Shown: in pieces, positions 29,251 through 37,435 of the stretch | Layout: each line of letters starts with the position of its first letter | How positions within the stretch are numbered: position 1 is the stretch's first letter | Source of the DNA: Pseudomonas silesiensis | GTDB lineage: Bacteria > Pseudomonadota > Gammaproteobacteria > Pseudomonadales > Pseudomonadaceae | NCBI RefSeq assembly: GCF_001661075.1 | Contig: NZ_CP014870.1 | Span: forward strand, 5,523,703-5,587,702 | Length of the DNA stretch: 64,000 nucleotides | Direction: 5' to 3' | Notes under the pieces: model-generated | Database searches by the model: none | Seen by the model: only the letters and a program-made list of their open reading frames with translations | What the model was told of the DNA's origin: nothing | Position numbers and translations under genes: made by a program

Positions 29251-30426
29251 ATGACCCGCTCATTACGCATTTTCTACATCGCCCTGTTCATGCTGACCCT
29301 GTTGGCATTGGGCCTGTGGTCTACGCGCAGCTTCCTCGGTTTCAGTACCAACGCCGATGCGACGGTGCTCAACGGCCGCTGGTCCAAAGCCGTGGAAACC
29401 CACTACGACGAAGAGTTCCCGATCAAGCGCCTGGGCACCAACCTCTGGGCCGCGCTGGATTTCAAACTGTTCAACGAAGGTCGTCCGGGCGTCGTGCTCG
29501 GTCGCGACCAGTGGTTGTACAGCGATGAGGAATTCAACCCGATCGTCAACGAAGAGCTGAACCTGCAAGGCAACTACGCGCTGGTCGAAGGCGTGCGCCA
29601 GACCCTGAAAGAGAAAGGCGTGAAACTGGTGATGGCGATCGTGCCGGCCAAAACTCGCCTGTACCCGGAGCACTTGGGTGAGGTGAAGCCTTCGAGCATC
29701 CACGCCAACCTCTATCAGGACTTCCACGCCCAGGTCGCTGCCAACAAGGTGATTGCCCCCGACCTGCTCGGCCCGATGCTCAAGGGCAAGCTGGACGGTC
29801 AGCAAGTGTTCTTGCGCACCGACACCCACTGGACTCCGGAAGGCGCGCAAATCGCTGCCCAGACCCTGGCCAAGACCATTGCCGACAAGACGCCGCTGAG
29901 CGGTGAGCCGCAAAACTTCGTGACCGAACCTGCGGAAAAGGTCACGCACAAGGGCGACTTGCGTCTGTTCCTGCCGCTGGATCCGCTGTTCGAAAACATG
30001 ATGCCGGCCACCGAGCCGTTGCAGAAGCGCAACACCGTTGTTGCCGATGATCAGGCGGGCGGTGATGACGCACTGTTTGCCAACACTGAAGTACCGGTGG
30101 CCCTGATCGGCACCAGCTACAGCGCCAACCCTAACTGGAACTTCGTCGGTGCGCTCAAAGAAGCCCTGCACAGCGACGTGGTCAATTACGCCGAAGACGG
30201 CCACGGCCCGATTCTGCCGATGCTCAGCTATCTCCAGAGCGATGCTTTCAAGAACAGCCCGCCACAGGTGCTGATCTGGGAGTTTCCTGAACGTTATCTG
30301 CCTGTGAACAACGAAATCGGTGACGCCGACCCGAAGTGGGTCGCAGAGCTCAAAGAAGCCGGCGTTCGCCAACAAAACGTAGCCGCAAACACTAAATCCG
30401 AGACGCCCGACCGGGCGCAAAACTGA
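29251..30426 (+). CDS. algJ: Alginate O-acetyltransferase AlgJ
   Basis: AlgJ is a periplasmic SGNH-like acetyltransferase anchored by an uncleaved N-terminal helix and needed for alginate acetylation. The 391-residue protein starts with a hydrophobic segment (about residues 7-27). It carries the Asp-His pair D191/H193 in RTDTHWTPEGAQ and the Ser289 nucleophile in IGTSYSANPNWNF. Sequence similarity to AlgX in these motifs is clear. It follows algI by 11 bases and precedes algF by 16. Confidence 0.97.
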   Translation: MTRSLRIFYIALFMLTLLALGLWSTRSFLGFSTNADATVLNGRWSKAVETHYDEEFPIKRLGTNLWAALDFKLFNEGRPGVVLGRDQWLYSDEEFNPIVNEELNLQGNYALVEGVRQTLKEKGVKLVMAIVPAKTRLYPEHLGEVKPSSIHANLYQDFHAQVAANKVIAPDLLGPMLKGKLDGQQVFLRTDTHWTPEGAQIAAQTLAKTIADKTPLSGEPQNFVTEPAEKVTHKGDLRLFLPLDPLFENMMPATEPLQKRNTVVADDQAGGDDALFANTEVPVALIGTSYSANPNWNFVGALKEALHSDVVNYAEDGHGPILPMLSYLQSDAFKNSPPQVLIWEFPERYLPVNNEIGDADPKWVAELKEAGVRQQNVAANTKSETPDRAQN

Positions 30427-30442
30427 AAGAGAGGTAACTTCC

Positions 30443-31096
30443 ATGACTTTCACTACTACTCCTCGCCGTCTCGCCAAGACTTTCGCACTCGTCGCTGGCA
30501 TGAGCGTGTTGTCGATGCAGGCTTTCGCCGGTGACGCCGCGCTCTACGGCCCGACCGCGCCAAAAGGCTCCAGCTTTGTGCGGGTCTACAACGCCGCCAA
30601 CGCTGAAGTCAGCGCCACGGTCGGCAGCACCAACCTGGCCGAAGTCGCACCGCTGTCCAGCACCGACTTCAGCTTCATGCCTGGCGGCGACTACAGCGCC
30701 AAGGTCGGCAGCCAGACCCTGCCGGTGAAACTGGCCGGTGATCACTATTACACCCTGGTCAACAACGCCAGCGGCGCGCCGCAATTGATCGAAGAGCCGC
30801 CATTCAAGAACAAGCAGAAGTCCCTGGTTCGCGTACAGAACCTGAGCGACAAGGCCCTGACCCTGAAAACCGCCGACGGCAAGACCGAAGTGGTGCCGAA
30901 CGTGGCCGCCAAGGGCCGTGGCGAGCGTGAAATCAACCCGGTCAAAGTCAGCCTGGCGCTATACGATGGCGCCAAGAAAGTCGGCGACGTGAAGCCGGTT
31001 GCCCTGGAACGCGGTGAAGCCGCCGTGCTGTACGTCACCGGCACCGGCAGCAGCCTGTCGCCAGTCTGGGTAAAACGCCCGGTTTCGACGCGCTAA
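30443..31096 (+). CDS. algF: Alginate O-acetylation accessory protein AlgF
   Basis: AlgF is a small periplasmic protein required for alginate acetylation; it probably supports protein contacts between AlgJ and AlgX rather than catalysing a reaction. The 217-residue precursor has a signal peptide ending near residue 28 (SMQAFAGDAAL). It has two beta-rich domains, with SSFVRVYNAANAEVSATVG and LVRVQNLSDKALTLKTADG as similar halves. The ATG has GAGAGG upstream. A REP pair and a 210-base spacer separate it from algA. Confidence 0.96.
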   Translation: MTFTTTPRRLAKTFALVAGMSVLSMQAFAGDAALYGPTAPKGSSFVRVYNAANAEVSATVGSTNLAEVAPLSSTDFSFMPGGDYSAKVGSQTLPVKLAGDHYYTLVNNASGAPQLIEEPPFKNKQKSLVRVQNLSDKALTLKTADGKTEVVPNVAAKGRGEREINPVKVSLALYDGAKKVGDVKPVALERGEAAVLYVTGTGSSLSPVWVKRPVSTR

Positions 31097-31121
31097 TCAA
31101 TTTTCCCGGTTGACCCCGCCT

Positions 31122-31214
31122 CCTGTGGGAGCCGGGCTTGCCCGCGATGCAGGCGACTCGGTGTATCAGATACACCGAGGTGATGCCATCGCAGGCAAGC
31201 CAGCTCCCACAGGG
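31122..31214. repeat. REP pair between algF and algA
   Basis: CCTGTGGGAGCCGGGCTTGC at 31122 faces GCAGGCAAGCCAGCTCCCAC ending near 31214. The centre contains its own inverted repeat CTCGGTGTATC/GATACACCGAG. Confidence 0.9.
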
Positions 31215-31306
31215 ACCGAGGTGTCAGTTGGGACACGAAACAAGAAAAAGAGTGAAACGACAGAACGCAGTAGCTCTGACCCAAACGATTTTCAAGGAGT
31301 AACAAC

Positions 31307-32758
31307 ATGATTCCGGTGATCTTGTCAGGCGGTAGCGGCTCACGTCTTTGGCCGCTTTCGCGTAAGCAGTTCCCCAAGCAATTCCTCGCCCTGACCGGCG
31401 AACACACGCTGTTCCAGCAAACCCTGGAACGCCTGGTGTTCGAAGGCATGGACACCCCGATCGTGGTCTGCAACAAGGACCATCGCTTTATCGTCAACGA
31501 GCAGCTGGAGGCCCGTAACCTGGACACCCAGCGCATCCTGATGGAACCCTTCGGCCGCAACACTGCGCCGGCGGTGGCCCTGACCGCGATGATGCTGGTC
31601 AATGAAGGTCGCGATGAATTGATGCTGGTGCTGCCGGCCGACCACGTGCTCGAAGACCAGAAAGCCCTGCAACGCGCCCTGGCCCTGGCCACCGTCGCTG
31701 CCGAAAACGGCGAAATGGTGCTGTTCGGCGTACCGGCCACTAAACCGGAAACCGGCTACGGCTACATCAAGTCGACCAACGACTCGCTGCTGCCCGAAGG
31801 CGTCAGCCGTGTCTCGCACTTCGTCGAAAAACCGGACGTGAAACGCGCCACCGAGTTCGTCCAGTCCGGCGGTTACTTCTGGAACAGCGGCATGTTCCTG
31901 TTCCGCGCCAGCCGCTTCCTCGAAGAGCTGAAAAAACACGATCCGGACATCTACGACACCTGCGTCCTGACCCTGGAACGCAGCCAGCAGGATGCCGACA
32001 CCGTCGACATCGATTCCGCGACCTTCGCCTGCTGCCCGGACAATTCCATCGATTACTCGGTGATGGAAAAAACCCAGCGCGCCTGCGTCGTGCCGCTGAC
32101 CGCGGGCTGGAGCGATGTCGGCTGCTGGTCGTCGCTGTGGGAAGTGAACAAGAAAGACGCCAACGGCAACGTCACCAAAGGCGACGTGGTCATCCAGGAC
32201 AGCAAGAACTGCATGATCCACGGCAACGGCAAGCTGGTGTCGGTGATCGGCCTGGAAAACATCGTGGTCGTCGAAACCAAGGACGCCATGATGATCGCCC
32301 ACAAGGACTCGGTCCAGGGCGTGAAACAGATGGTCAACACCCTCAACGCGCAGGGCCGCAGCGAAACCCAGACCCACTGCGAAGTCTATCGTCCGTGGGG
32401 CTCCTACGACTCGGTGGACATGGGCGGCCGCTTCCAGGTCAAGCGCATCTCGGTCAAGCCGGGCGCCTGCCTGTCCCTGCAGATGCACCACCACCGCGCC
32501 GAACACTGGATCGTGGTCAGCGGCACCGCCGAAGTGACCTGCGACGAGAACGTGTTCCTGCTGACTGAAAACCAGTCGACCTACATCCCGATCGCTTCGG
32601 TCCACCGCTTGCGCAACCCGGGCAAGATTTCACTCGAGATCATCGAAGTGCAATCGGGCAGCTATTTGGGCGAAGACGATATCGAGCGGTTTGAAGATAT
32701 CTATGGTCGTTCCAACCCGATCGAGCGTGGCGTGTCGGTGAAAACCATCGCGCAGTGA
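31307..32758 (+). CDS. algA: Mannose-1-phosphate guanylyltransferase / mannose-6-phosphate isomerase
   Basis: AlgA is bifunctional: its C-terminal cupin domain isomerises fructose-6-phosphate to mannose-6-phosphate, and its N-terminal nucleotidyltransferase makes GDP-mannose from mannose-1-phosphate. AlgC, encoded elsewhere, performs the step between. The 483-residue protein begins MIPVILSGGSGSRLWPLSRKQFPKQ with the pyrophosphorylase signature, has FVEKPD, and ends with the isomerase metal motif QMHHHRAEHWIVV. It is the last gene of the alginate operon and has a strong terminator. Confidence 0.97.
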   Translation: MIPVILSGGSGSRLWPLSRKQFPKQFLALTGEHTLFQQTLERLVFEGMDTPIVVCNKDHRFIVNEQLEARNLDTQRILMEPFGRNTAPAVALTAMMLVNEGRDELMLVLPADHVLEDQKALQRALALATVAAENGEMVLFGVPATKPETGYGYIKSTNDSLLPEGVSRVSHFVEKPDVKRATEFVQSGGYFWNSGMFLFRASRFLEELKKHDPDIYDTCVLTLERSQQDADTVDIDSATFACCPDNSIDYSVMEKTQRACVVPLTAGWSDVGCWSSLWEVNKKDANGNVTKGDVVIQDSKNCMIHGNGKLVSVIGLENIVVVETKDAMMIAHKDSVQGVKQMVNTLNAQGRSETQTHCEVYRPWGSYDSVDMGGRFQVKRISVKPGACLSLQMHHHRAEHWIVVSGTAEVTCDENVFLLTENQSTYIPIASVHRLRNPGKISLEIIEVQSGSYLGEDDIERFEDIYGRSNPIERGVSVKTIAQ

Positions 32759-32783
32759 TTGATCGGCAATACTGCTAAACAAG

Positions 32784-32841
32784 AAGCCCTCCTCCAGTCG
32801 TTGCGTACCTATCCGCAATGGATTGGTTGGAGGGCTTTTTC
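32784..32841 (+). terminator. Terminator of the alginate operon
   Basis: The stem AAGCCCTCC / GGAGGGCTT with a T5 run lies 26 bases past the algA stop; inner bases TTGCG/CGCAA can extend the pairing. It also sits just past the convergent tcC stop. Confidence 0.85.
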
Positions 32842-32851
32842 GCTAGCCGAG

Positions 32852-35653
32852 TCAGTTTTTGGAAATATTATTCCTGGCCAACGCTTTCCATTTAGTTAGC
32901 GATTGATCGGGCATCGGTTTCAACTTACCTGTTCCAAAATAAGCATTCACCAATTCATGTTCCCCAACATGACCTGAATCAATCATAAATTTCGCCATAT
33001 TTCCTCCCCACTGTACAAACCCCCCATCCAGATTTTTTGTAAAGTAGCCGGTTTTATAGGTCGAGCCGGGATACATTGCATTAAATACTTTTTCGGCAAG
33101 ATAATCGGTCACATACTCATCATAGTTACTATTGGTTATAGCTGTATCTGTTCCAGCTTGGAACCCAACATGCTGATGGGAAAAAAAATGTAAACTTTCA
33201 TGAACAACTGTAGAGCGAATTTTATCTACATCCAAACTACCACCCTCAGAGTAATCCGGCGCGGTCACTCCCATATAAACCACGCCTTTAGGCGACGTCC
33301 AAGCAGCTGGATGTTCACTGCGCTTCTCCTTATCGAATTTTATTTCGCCTTGCCCAGTGTAAGAATTTATTTTTTCAAAAAGCGCTTCATGCGATACGTC
33401 CGCTATAACAATGGGTCTCTCAGGCACTCCAAACATGTGACTGATGGTGTTGGCCAATTTTCCGATATCTACGTAGTCCGTTGACTTCCAAGCTTGTGAG
33501 GGTTCATTGCCTGGTAGGTTGGGAGGACTCAATACGATAGGTGAAAATTGATACTGGGCAAGCGACTCTTGAACCTTTCCAGACGAAAACTGCGGTGATC
33601 TATCCAGTTTGGATGGCGGTGGAGGTGGAGGTGGCGGTGGAGGTGGCAACGACAATGCAACTGGTTTAGTTGGCGCCAACCCATCGCTATCAATCAACGT
33701 TAATGGGTTATTTCTAACCATGCGAAACAGGTTTAACCCATCAATTGTCCCCGCTGGATCAGGACTTGCCCACCGCTGCAACCACGGCACGTAATACCTG
33801 AACCCATAATAATAAAGCCCCGTCGCATCCCGCTCCTTGCCCGAGTACCTCAGCGTCTTATAACCGACCTCAACCTCCCCTCTTTCAGCAAACCACGCCG
33901 TCGTGCCAAAAGGGTGATAACCCTCCTGGCTGATCACCTCGCCCGCGCTGTCGAGTTCCAGGCTGCAGGAGCCCAGATGATCATTCAGGCTGTAGCGGTA
34001 TTGATCGCTGACCGTGGCCCTGGAAGGCGCTTGTTCCCAGTGCAGCACCCGTATAGTGCTGCGCCCGGCCTGGACGCTGATCACCTGCAACACTTCACCC
34101 GTGCCGCTGTGGGTGCGCAGTTCCAGGTTGGGGAGATAACGCACCTCGGCGCGCAGTGTGAGCGCGTTGGTTTGCGTCAAACTCACTTTGCGCACGCGCA
34201 TGCCGTCGGCACCGTAGACATAACATTCAACGTCATCAGGACCGGCGTCGCGCGCTACCGGTCGCACTTCGCGCAACTGGTTGCGCAGGTCCCAACTCAA
34301 GACTTGCCCCGGTTGCAGACTTAGCAAGTTGCCATTGGCATCAAAGCCTCGGTGAAAATCTTCTTCACCCGGTTCCACACCCTCGTGCACCGGCAAACAG
34401 CGATTGCTGTGGACCTGCGCGACCAAGCGATGGCCATGGCTTTGCGGGCCTTCGTGAATCAACTCCAACAAATTTCCGCCCGCATCGTAATGGTAGGTCT
34501 GACGGTAATTGGCACGGGGGGCAGGATCGTTAAACGACGAAAACCCTGGACCTCGATTAGCCTCCCCCGCCTCCCACCCTGTGGCTTCGACCAACTGGTA
34601 CAGGCTGTCATAGCCATACCGGCTGACGGGCTCGATACGCTGGTTGGCGAAGTAGCGAATCGGTTGGGCGGCGTCTTCGATACTCAGCACATTGCCTGCC
34701 GCGTCGTACTCATAGCGCAGGTCTTGCAGGGGGGTGTTGCCACGCTTGGCTAGAAGCCGGCTCAGGCGACCGTCCTCGGGCGCGTAGTCCAGCGTGGTGA
34801 TCACGCCATTGCCGGCGACTTCCCGTGCGGTCTGGCCGTGGGCGTTGTACTCAATGGAGCTGACCAAGGTGATCGGTGCCGTTTCGCTCGCCACTTGCAG
34901 GCGAACCTCGCGTAACTGACCGGCGATGGTCTGACTGAACAACTGCCGGTTGTCTTTGGCATCGGTCTGGGCAATCACTTCGCCCAGCCCGTTGTAGCTC
35001 GACCGGGTCATTGCCTCTGTGTCGGGTTCCAGCAAGGCGTCGCGATCCGTCTCCCGTTCAGGCCAGTCGGGGGACGCCAGGTCACGCAGCAATTGTCGGG
35101 TTTGCTGCAACACCCCGCCGATCACACCATACTCCGCGAACAACTGCGTACCCGCCGGATCGTCGTGACGAATCAATTTTCCGCACTGGTTGTGCGAAGC
35201 GCAGGCAGGATCAGCGCCGCCATAGCGGTATCGCTCCGTGCACACGCGCGGGTCATCAGCCCTCTGCTCGAACACTGCTTGCGCACGTAATTGTTCGTCG
35301 TATTCCATCCAGCGCTGGCTGCCTCTGCCATCCCAATCCTGCACGGCCTGATCCGCTTCACCCAACAGACTGACACGCCACCCCGCATCAACGCTGGTCG
35401 TGCTCAGTACCTTGCCGGACAGGGAGTAACTCGTGGCCAGGTTGGCGGGGGCCGAAGCGTCCGTCACCAACCGCGGGTCCTGCTGGGCAATCGCTCGCCC
35501 CGCGGCGTCATGCTGCCGGACAGTCACCCGCGCCTCCGGAAGCAGACTGGTATCCCGTCGCCAGTACGCCACCTGACGTACCGGCAGGCTGCGATTGTCG
35601 ATGACCGCCAGTCGTGGAGTATGTGAATGAATGCATGGGTTTAATGACTGCAT
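32852..35653 (-). CDS. Insecticidal toxin complex TcC protein with zincin-like toxin domain
   Basis: This 933-residue protein is a TcC-type Rhs protein. Together with TcB it forms a hollow shell that holds a toxic C-terminal domain, which is cut off inside and injected through a TcA pore. The N-terminal opening HTPRLAVIDNRSLPVRQVAYWRR is typical of TcC. YD/Rhs repeats follow up to the core RYSGKERDATGLYYYGFRYY and IDSDGLAP (D655-P661), the self-cleavage region. Residues about 660-933 are the variable toxin. It opens with an 11-proline run and carries HESLH at 818-822, an HExxH zinc motif, with E846 as a possible third ligand. This part is visibly AT-richer. No immunity gene follows, which fits a eukaryote-directed toxin. 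The start at 35653 has GGAG upstream and overlaps the tcB end. Confidence 0.88.
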   Translation of the reverse strand: MQSLNPCIHSHTPRLAVIDNRSLPVRQVAYWRRDTSLLPEARVTVRQHDAAGRAIAQQDPRLVTDASAPANLATSYSLSGKVLSTTSVDAGWRVSLLGEADQAVQDWDGRGSQRWMEYDEQLRAQAVFEQRADDPRVCTERYRYGGADPACASHNQCGKLIRHDDPAGTQLFAEYGVIGGVLQQTRQLLRDLASPDWPERETDRDALLEPDTEAMTRSSYNGLGEVIAQTDAKDNRQLFSQTIAGQLREVRLQVASETAPITLVSSIEYNAHGQTAREVAGNGVITTLDYAPEDGRLSRLLAKRGNTPLQDLRYEYDAAGNVLSIEDAAQPIRYFANQRIEPVSRYGYDSLYQLVEATGWEAGEANRGPGFSSFNDPAPRANYRQTYHYDAGGNLLELIHEGPQSHGHRLVAQVHSNRCLPVHEGVEPGEEDFHRGFDANGNLLSLQPGQVLSWDLRNQLREVRPVARDAGPDDVECYVYGADGMRVRKVSLTQTNALTLRAEVRYLPNLELRTHSGTGEVLQVISVQAGRSTIRVLHWEQAPSRATVSDQYRYSLNDHLGSCSLELDSAGEVISQEGYHPFGTTAWFAERGEVEVGYKTLRYSGKERDATGLYYYGFRYYVPWLQRWASPDPAGTIDGLNLFRMVRNNPLTLIDSDGLAPTKPVALSLPPPPPPPPPPPSKLDRSPQFSSGKVQESLAQYQFSPIVLSPPNLPGNEPSQAWKSTDYVDIGKLANTISHMFGVPERPIVIADVSHEALFEKINSYTGQGEIKFDKEKRSEHPAAWTSPKGVVYMGVTAPDYSEGGSLDVDKIRSTVVHESLHFFSHQHVGFQAGTDTAITNSNYDEYVTDYLAEKVFNAMYPGSTYKTGYFTKNLDGGFVQWGGNMAKFMIDSGHVGEHELVNAYFGTGKLKPMPDQSLTKWKALARNNISKN

Positions 35654-36900
35654 GACGGGCTCCGTTTCTGGAGCGGTGGCTCAAACAGATCATTCTCATC
35701 GAAGGCGACGCTGCACCAGACCCAATACCAAGTCTCTCGACGCAACGGTTTCAATTGCGGCGCAGTTCCTTGCAGCATTTGCCTGGCCAATATCGTTTCG
35801 GTCGGACGGCCTGCCGCGTCATAAAACTGCTGGTCGTGACAGGCACGTTCGCGCATCGACCGGTCGTTGACGTAACGCGGTTGGTCGGAGAAGTACGGCC
35901 TGTAGATCCGCACTTTCTGTCCCTTGTTGTTGTACTCGACCGGTTCACTGATCCGCCAGCGACGCGGCACGTCAGCCTCCTGAGGCGTACCGTCGGGATT
36001 GAGCATCAGCTCGCCGTTGTCATCGACCAGCCATGCCATGCCCGGTTCGACTTCATGCCTGGTTTGCAGCACCCTGCCAAAACCATCCAGGCACGAAATG
36101 CTCATCCGGACTTGCCGCTCATCGTCGCCGCAGTATCGGTCAGCCAACAGGCCAACGGCGTACACCGGTTCCCGATGCGCCGCGTCGATCTGCGCTTTGA
36201 GGACCTGCTCATTCGCATCCGGGTTTTGCAAACCTTCACAATGAAGCCGGGCCCGGTTACAGAGGTGTCCGCTGGGCAACACAAAGCCCTCGGTCCTGGC
36301 CCAGACCAACCACTCGGGCGACGGGGGTGCCGTTTGGGAAATGCGGCCCATCCAGCTGAACGTATCCCAGAAACTGGCGCTGGCGAATGGGCCGATGGCG
36401 GCTTCAGGATCGGCAATGGCGAGCGCGGGGTCGCGGTTGTCTGGCGGCAAGTACAGGCGCAATGATTTGAAACCGACCGGTTCTCCCAGTTCTGTACCGT
36501 AGAAACTGGTTACCTGGGGTTCACCGAATGCGCTGTAACGAGCTTCCTGAACAGTGTGGTTGGCGTCTTCGATGGCAGTTGGCAACAGTGAACGGTAGTC
36601 GATGCCGAGGGTGTGGGTGGTGCAGCCGTCTGGCAAGGTGAGCGCCTTGACCAGGCATACGTAGTCATCATAGGTAACCCGGGTAACGCCGTGGGTTTGG
36701 GTTTCTTGGAACTGCTTGATGTTAAAAAAACCGTCCAACCCATGGTAAACGGGGAAGCCTCGGTAGACGGACCACAAGTAGTCTTTGGCATCCTCCGGGT
36801 TCAGGCGCCCCGTTTCCCCGTCGGGAAGGAACAGCTCCATGATGTGGTAACCCACCTCTTCAAGCTTTTCCTTGAGGTTGAAAGGCGGGTCTTCACGGAC
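35641..36900 (-). pseudogene. 3' part of broken tcB (TcB C-terminal region)
   Basis: The frame from about EDPPFNLKEKLEEVGYHIMEL to the stop at 35641 is the C-terminal third of a TcB protein, the partner shell of TcC. It shows the family features VTYDDYVCLVKALTLPDGC, GIDYRSLLPTAIEDANH and EARYSAFGEPQVTSFYGTE. It then continues to NNKGQKVRIYRPYFSDQPRY, where TcB joins TcC. Upstream of about 36900 the same frame is open but nonsense, because the DNA there is the antisense of other tcB sequence. The piece has no ribosome site of its own at the break, so it is probably not made as a useful protein. The stop overlaps the tcC start by 13 bases. Confidence 0.82.
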
Positions 36901-37435
36901 GACCCGTTGTGCCAGCACAGCCTCAACCTTGAATGGGACGAGTACGGCAACGTCATCCATGGTGTCGTCGTGCACTACGCCAGGCGTAAAACTGCCGACG
37001 ACCCGCCGCCCTTCAGTGACGACTTCCAGAAAACCTGGTGGCGGGATGCCCATGACCCCGCTCAACAACACTGGTATCTGACGCAAACCAAAGTGCGCCA
37101 CATACACCACCTCGGCGAGGATGCACCGAATCCTCAGGCTTGGCGCCTCGGCCTGCCATACCAGCAGCGCACCAATGCACTGGTGCTGGAGAACAAAGCC
37201 GCGTTGAGCCCGAACGCCATTCATCATGAAACCATTCTCGAGCGATTCAACGAAGGCGGGGAATGGGCAGCAAAATCGACGCTGACGGGTTTGTCCTTGC
37301 AGCGCTACATGGACTCCATCAGCGGTCAGGTCCTGGCCCCGGGCAAGGCGACGTTCGAAGCGTTACCCGCGTATGTGGAAATGGCGGAACTGGACGAAGT
37401 TGCGCTGAGCGCTTACGACAGGCTCAAAAACGATG
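36890..37435 (+). pseudogene. Inverted internal segment of tcB
   Basis: On the plus strand this stretch reads as good TcB sequence, from DDPLCQHSLNLEWDEYGNV through WRLGLPYQQRTNALVLENKA to ELDEVALSAYDRL, while both flanks read as TcB on the minus strand. Flipping about 540 bases would restore one continuous minus-strand frame, with IDYQYE joining DDPLCQ and AYDRL joining EDPPFNL. The left break lies in a short hairpin, CGGGTC-N9-GACCCG at about 36888-36908. The exact break points could not be fixed by eye. Confidence 0.8.

Noticed and set aside
33610..33660. Proline run as a sign of a frameshift or misassembly
   Set aside because: The GGTGGA-type triplet repeat keeps the frame on both sides, and a Pro-rich linker is plausible between the Rhs core and the toxin.
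32852..35653. Rhs toxin of a type VI secretion or contact-inhibition system
   Set aside because: The N-terminus has no PAAR or secretion domain, the gene overlaps a tcB, and no immunity gene follows. The TcC family fits better.
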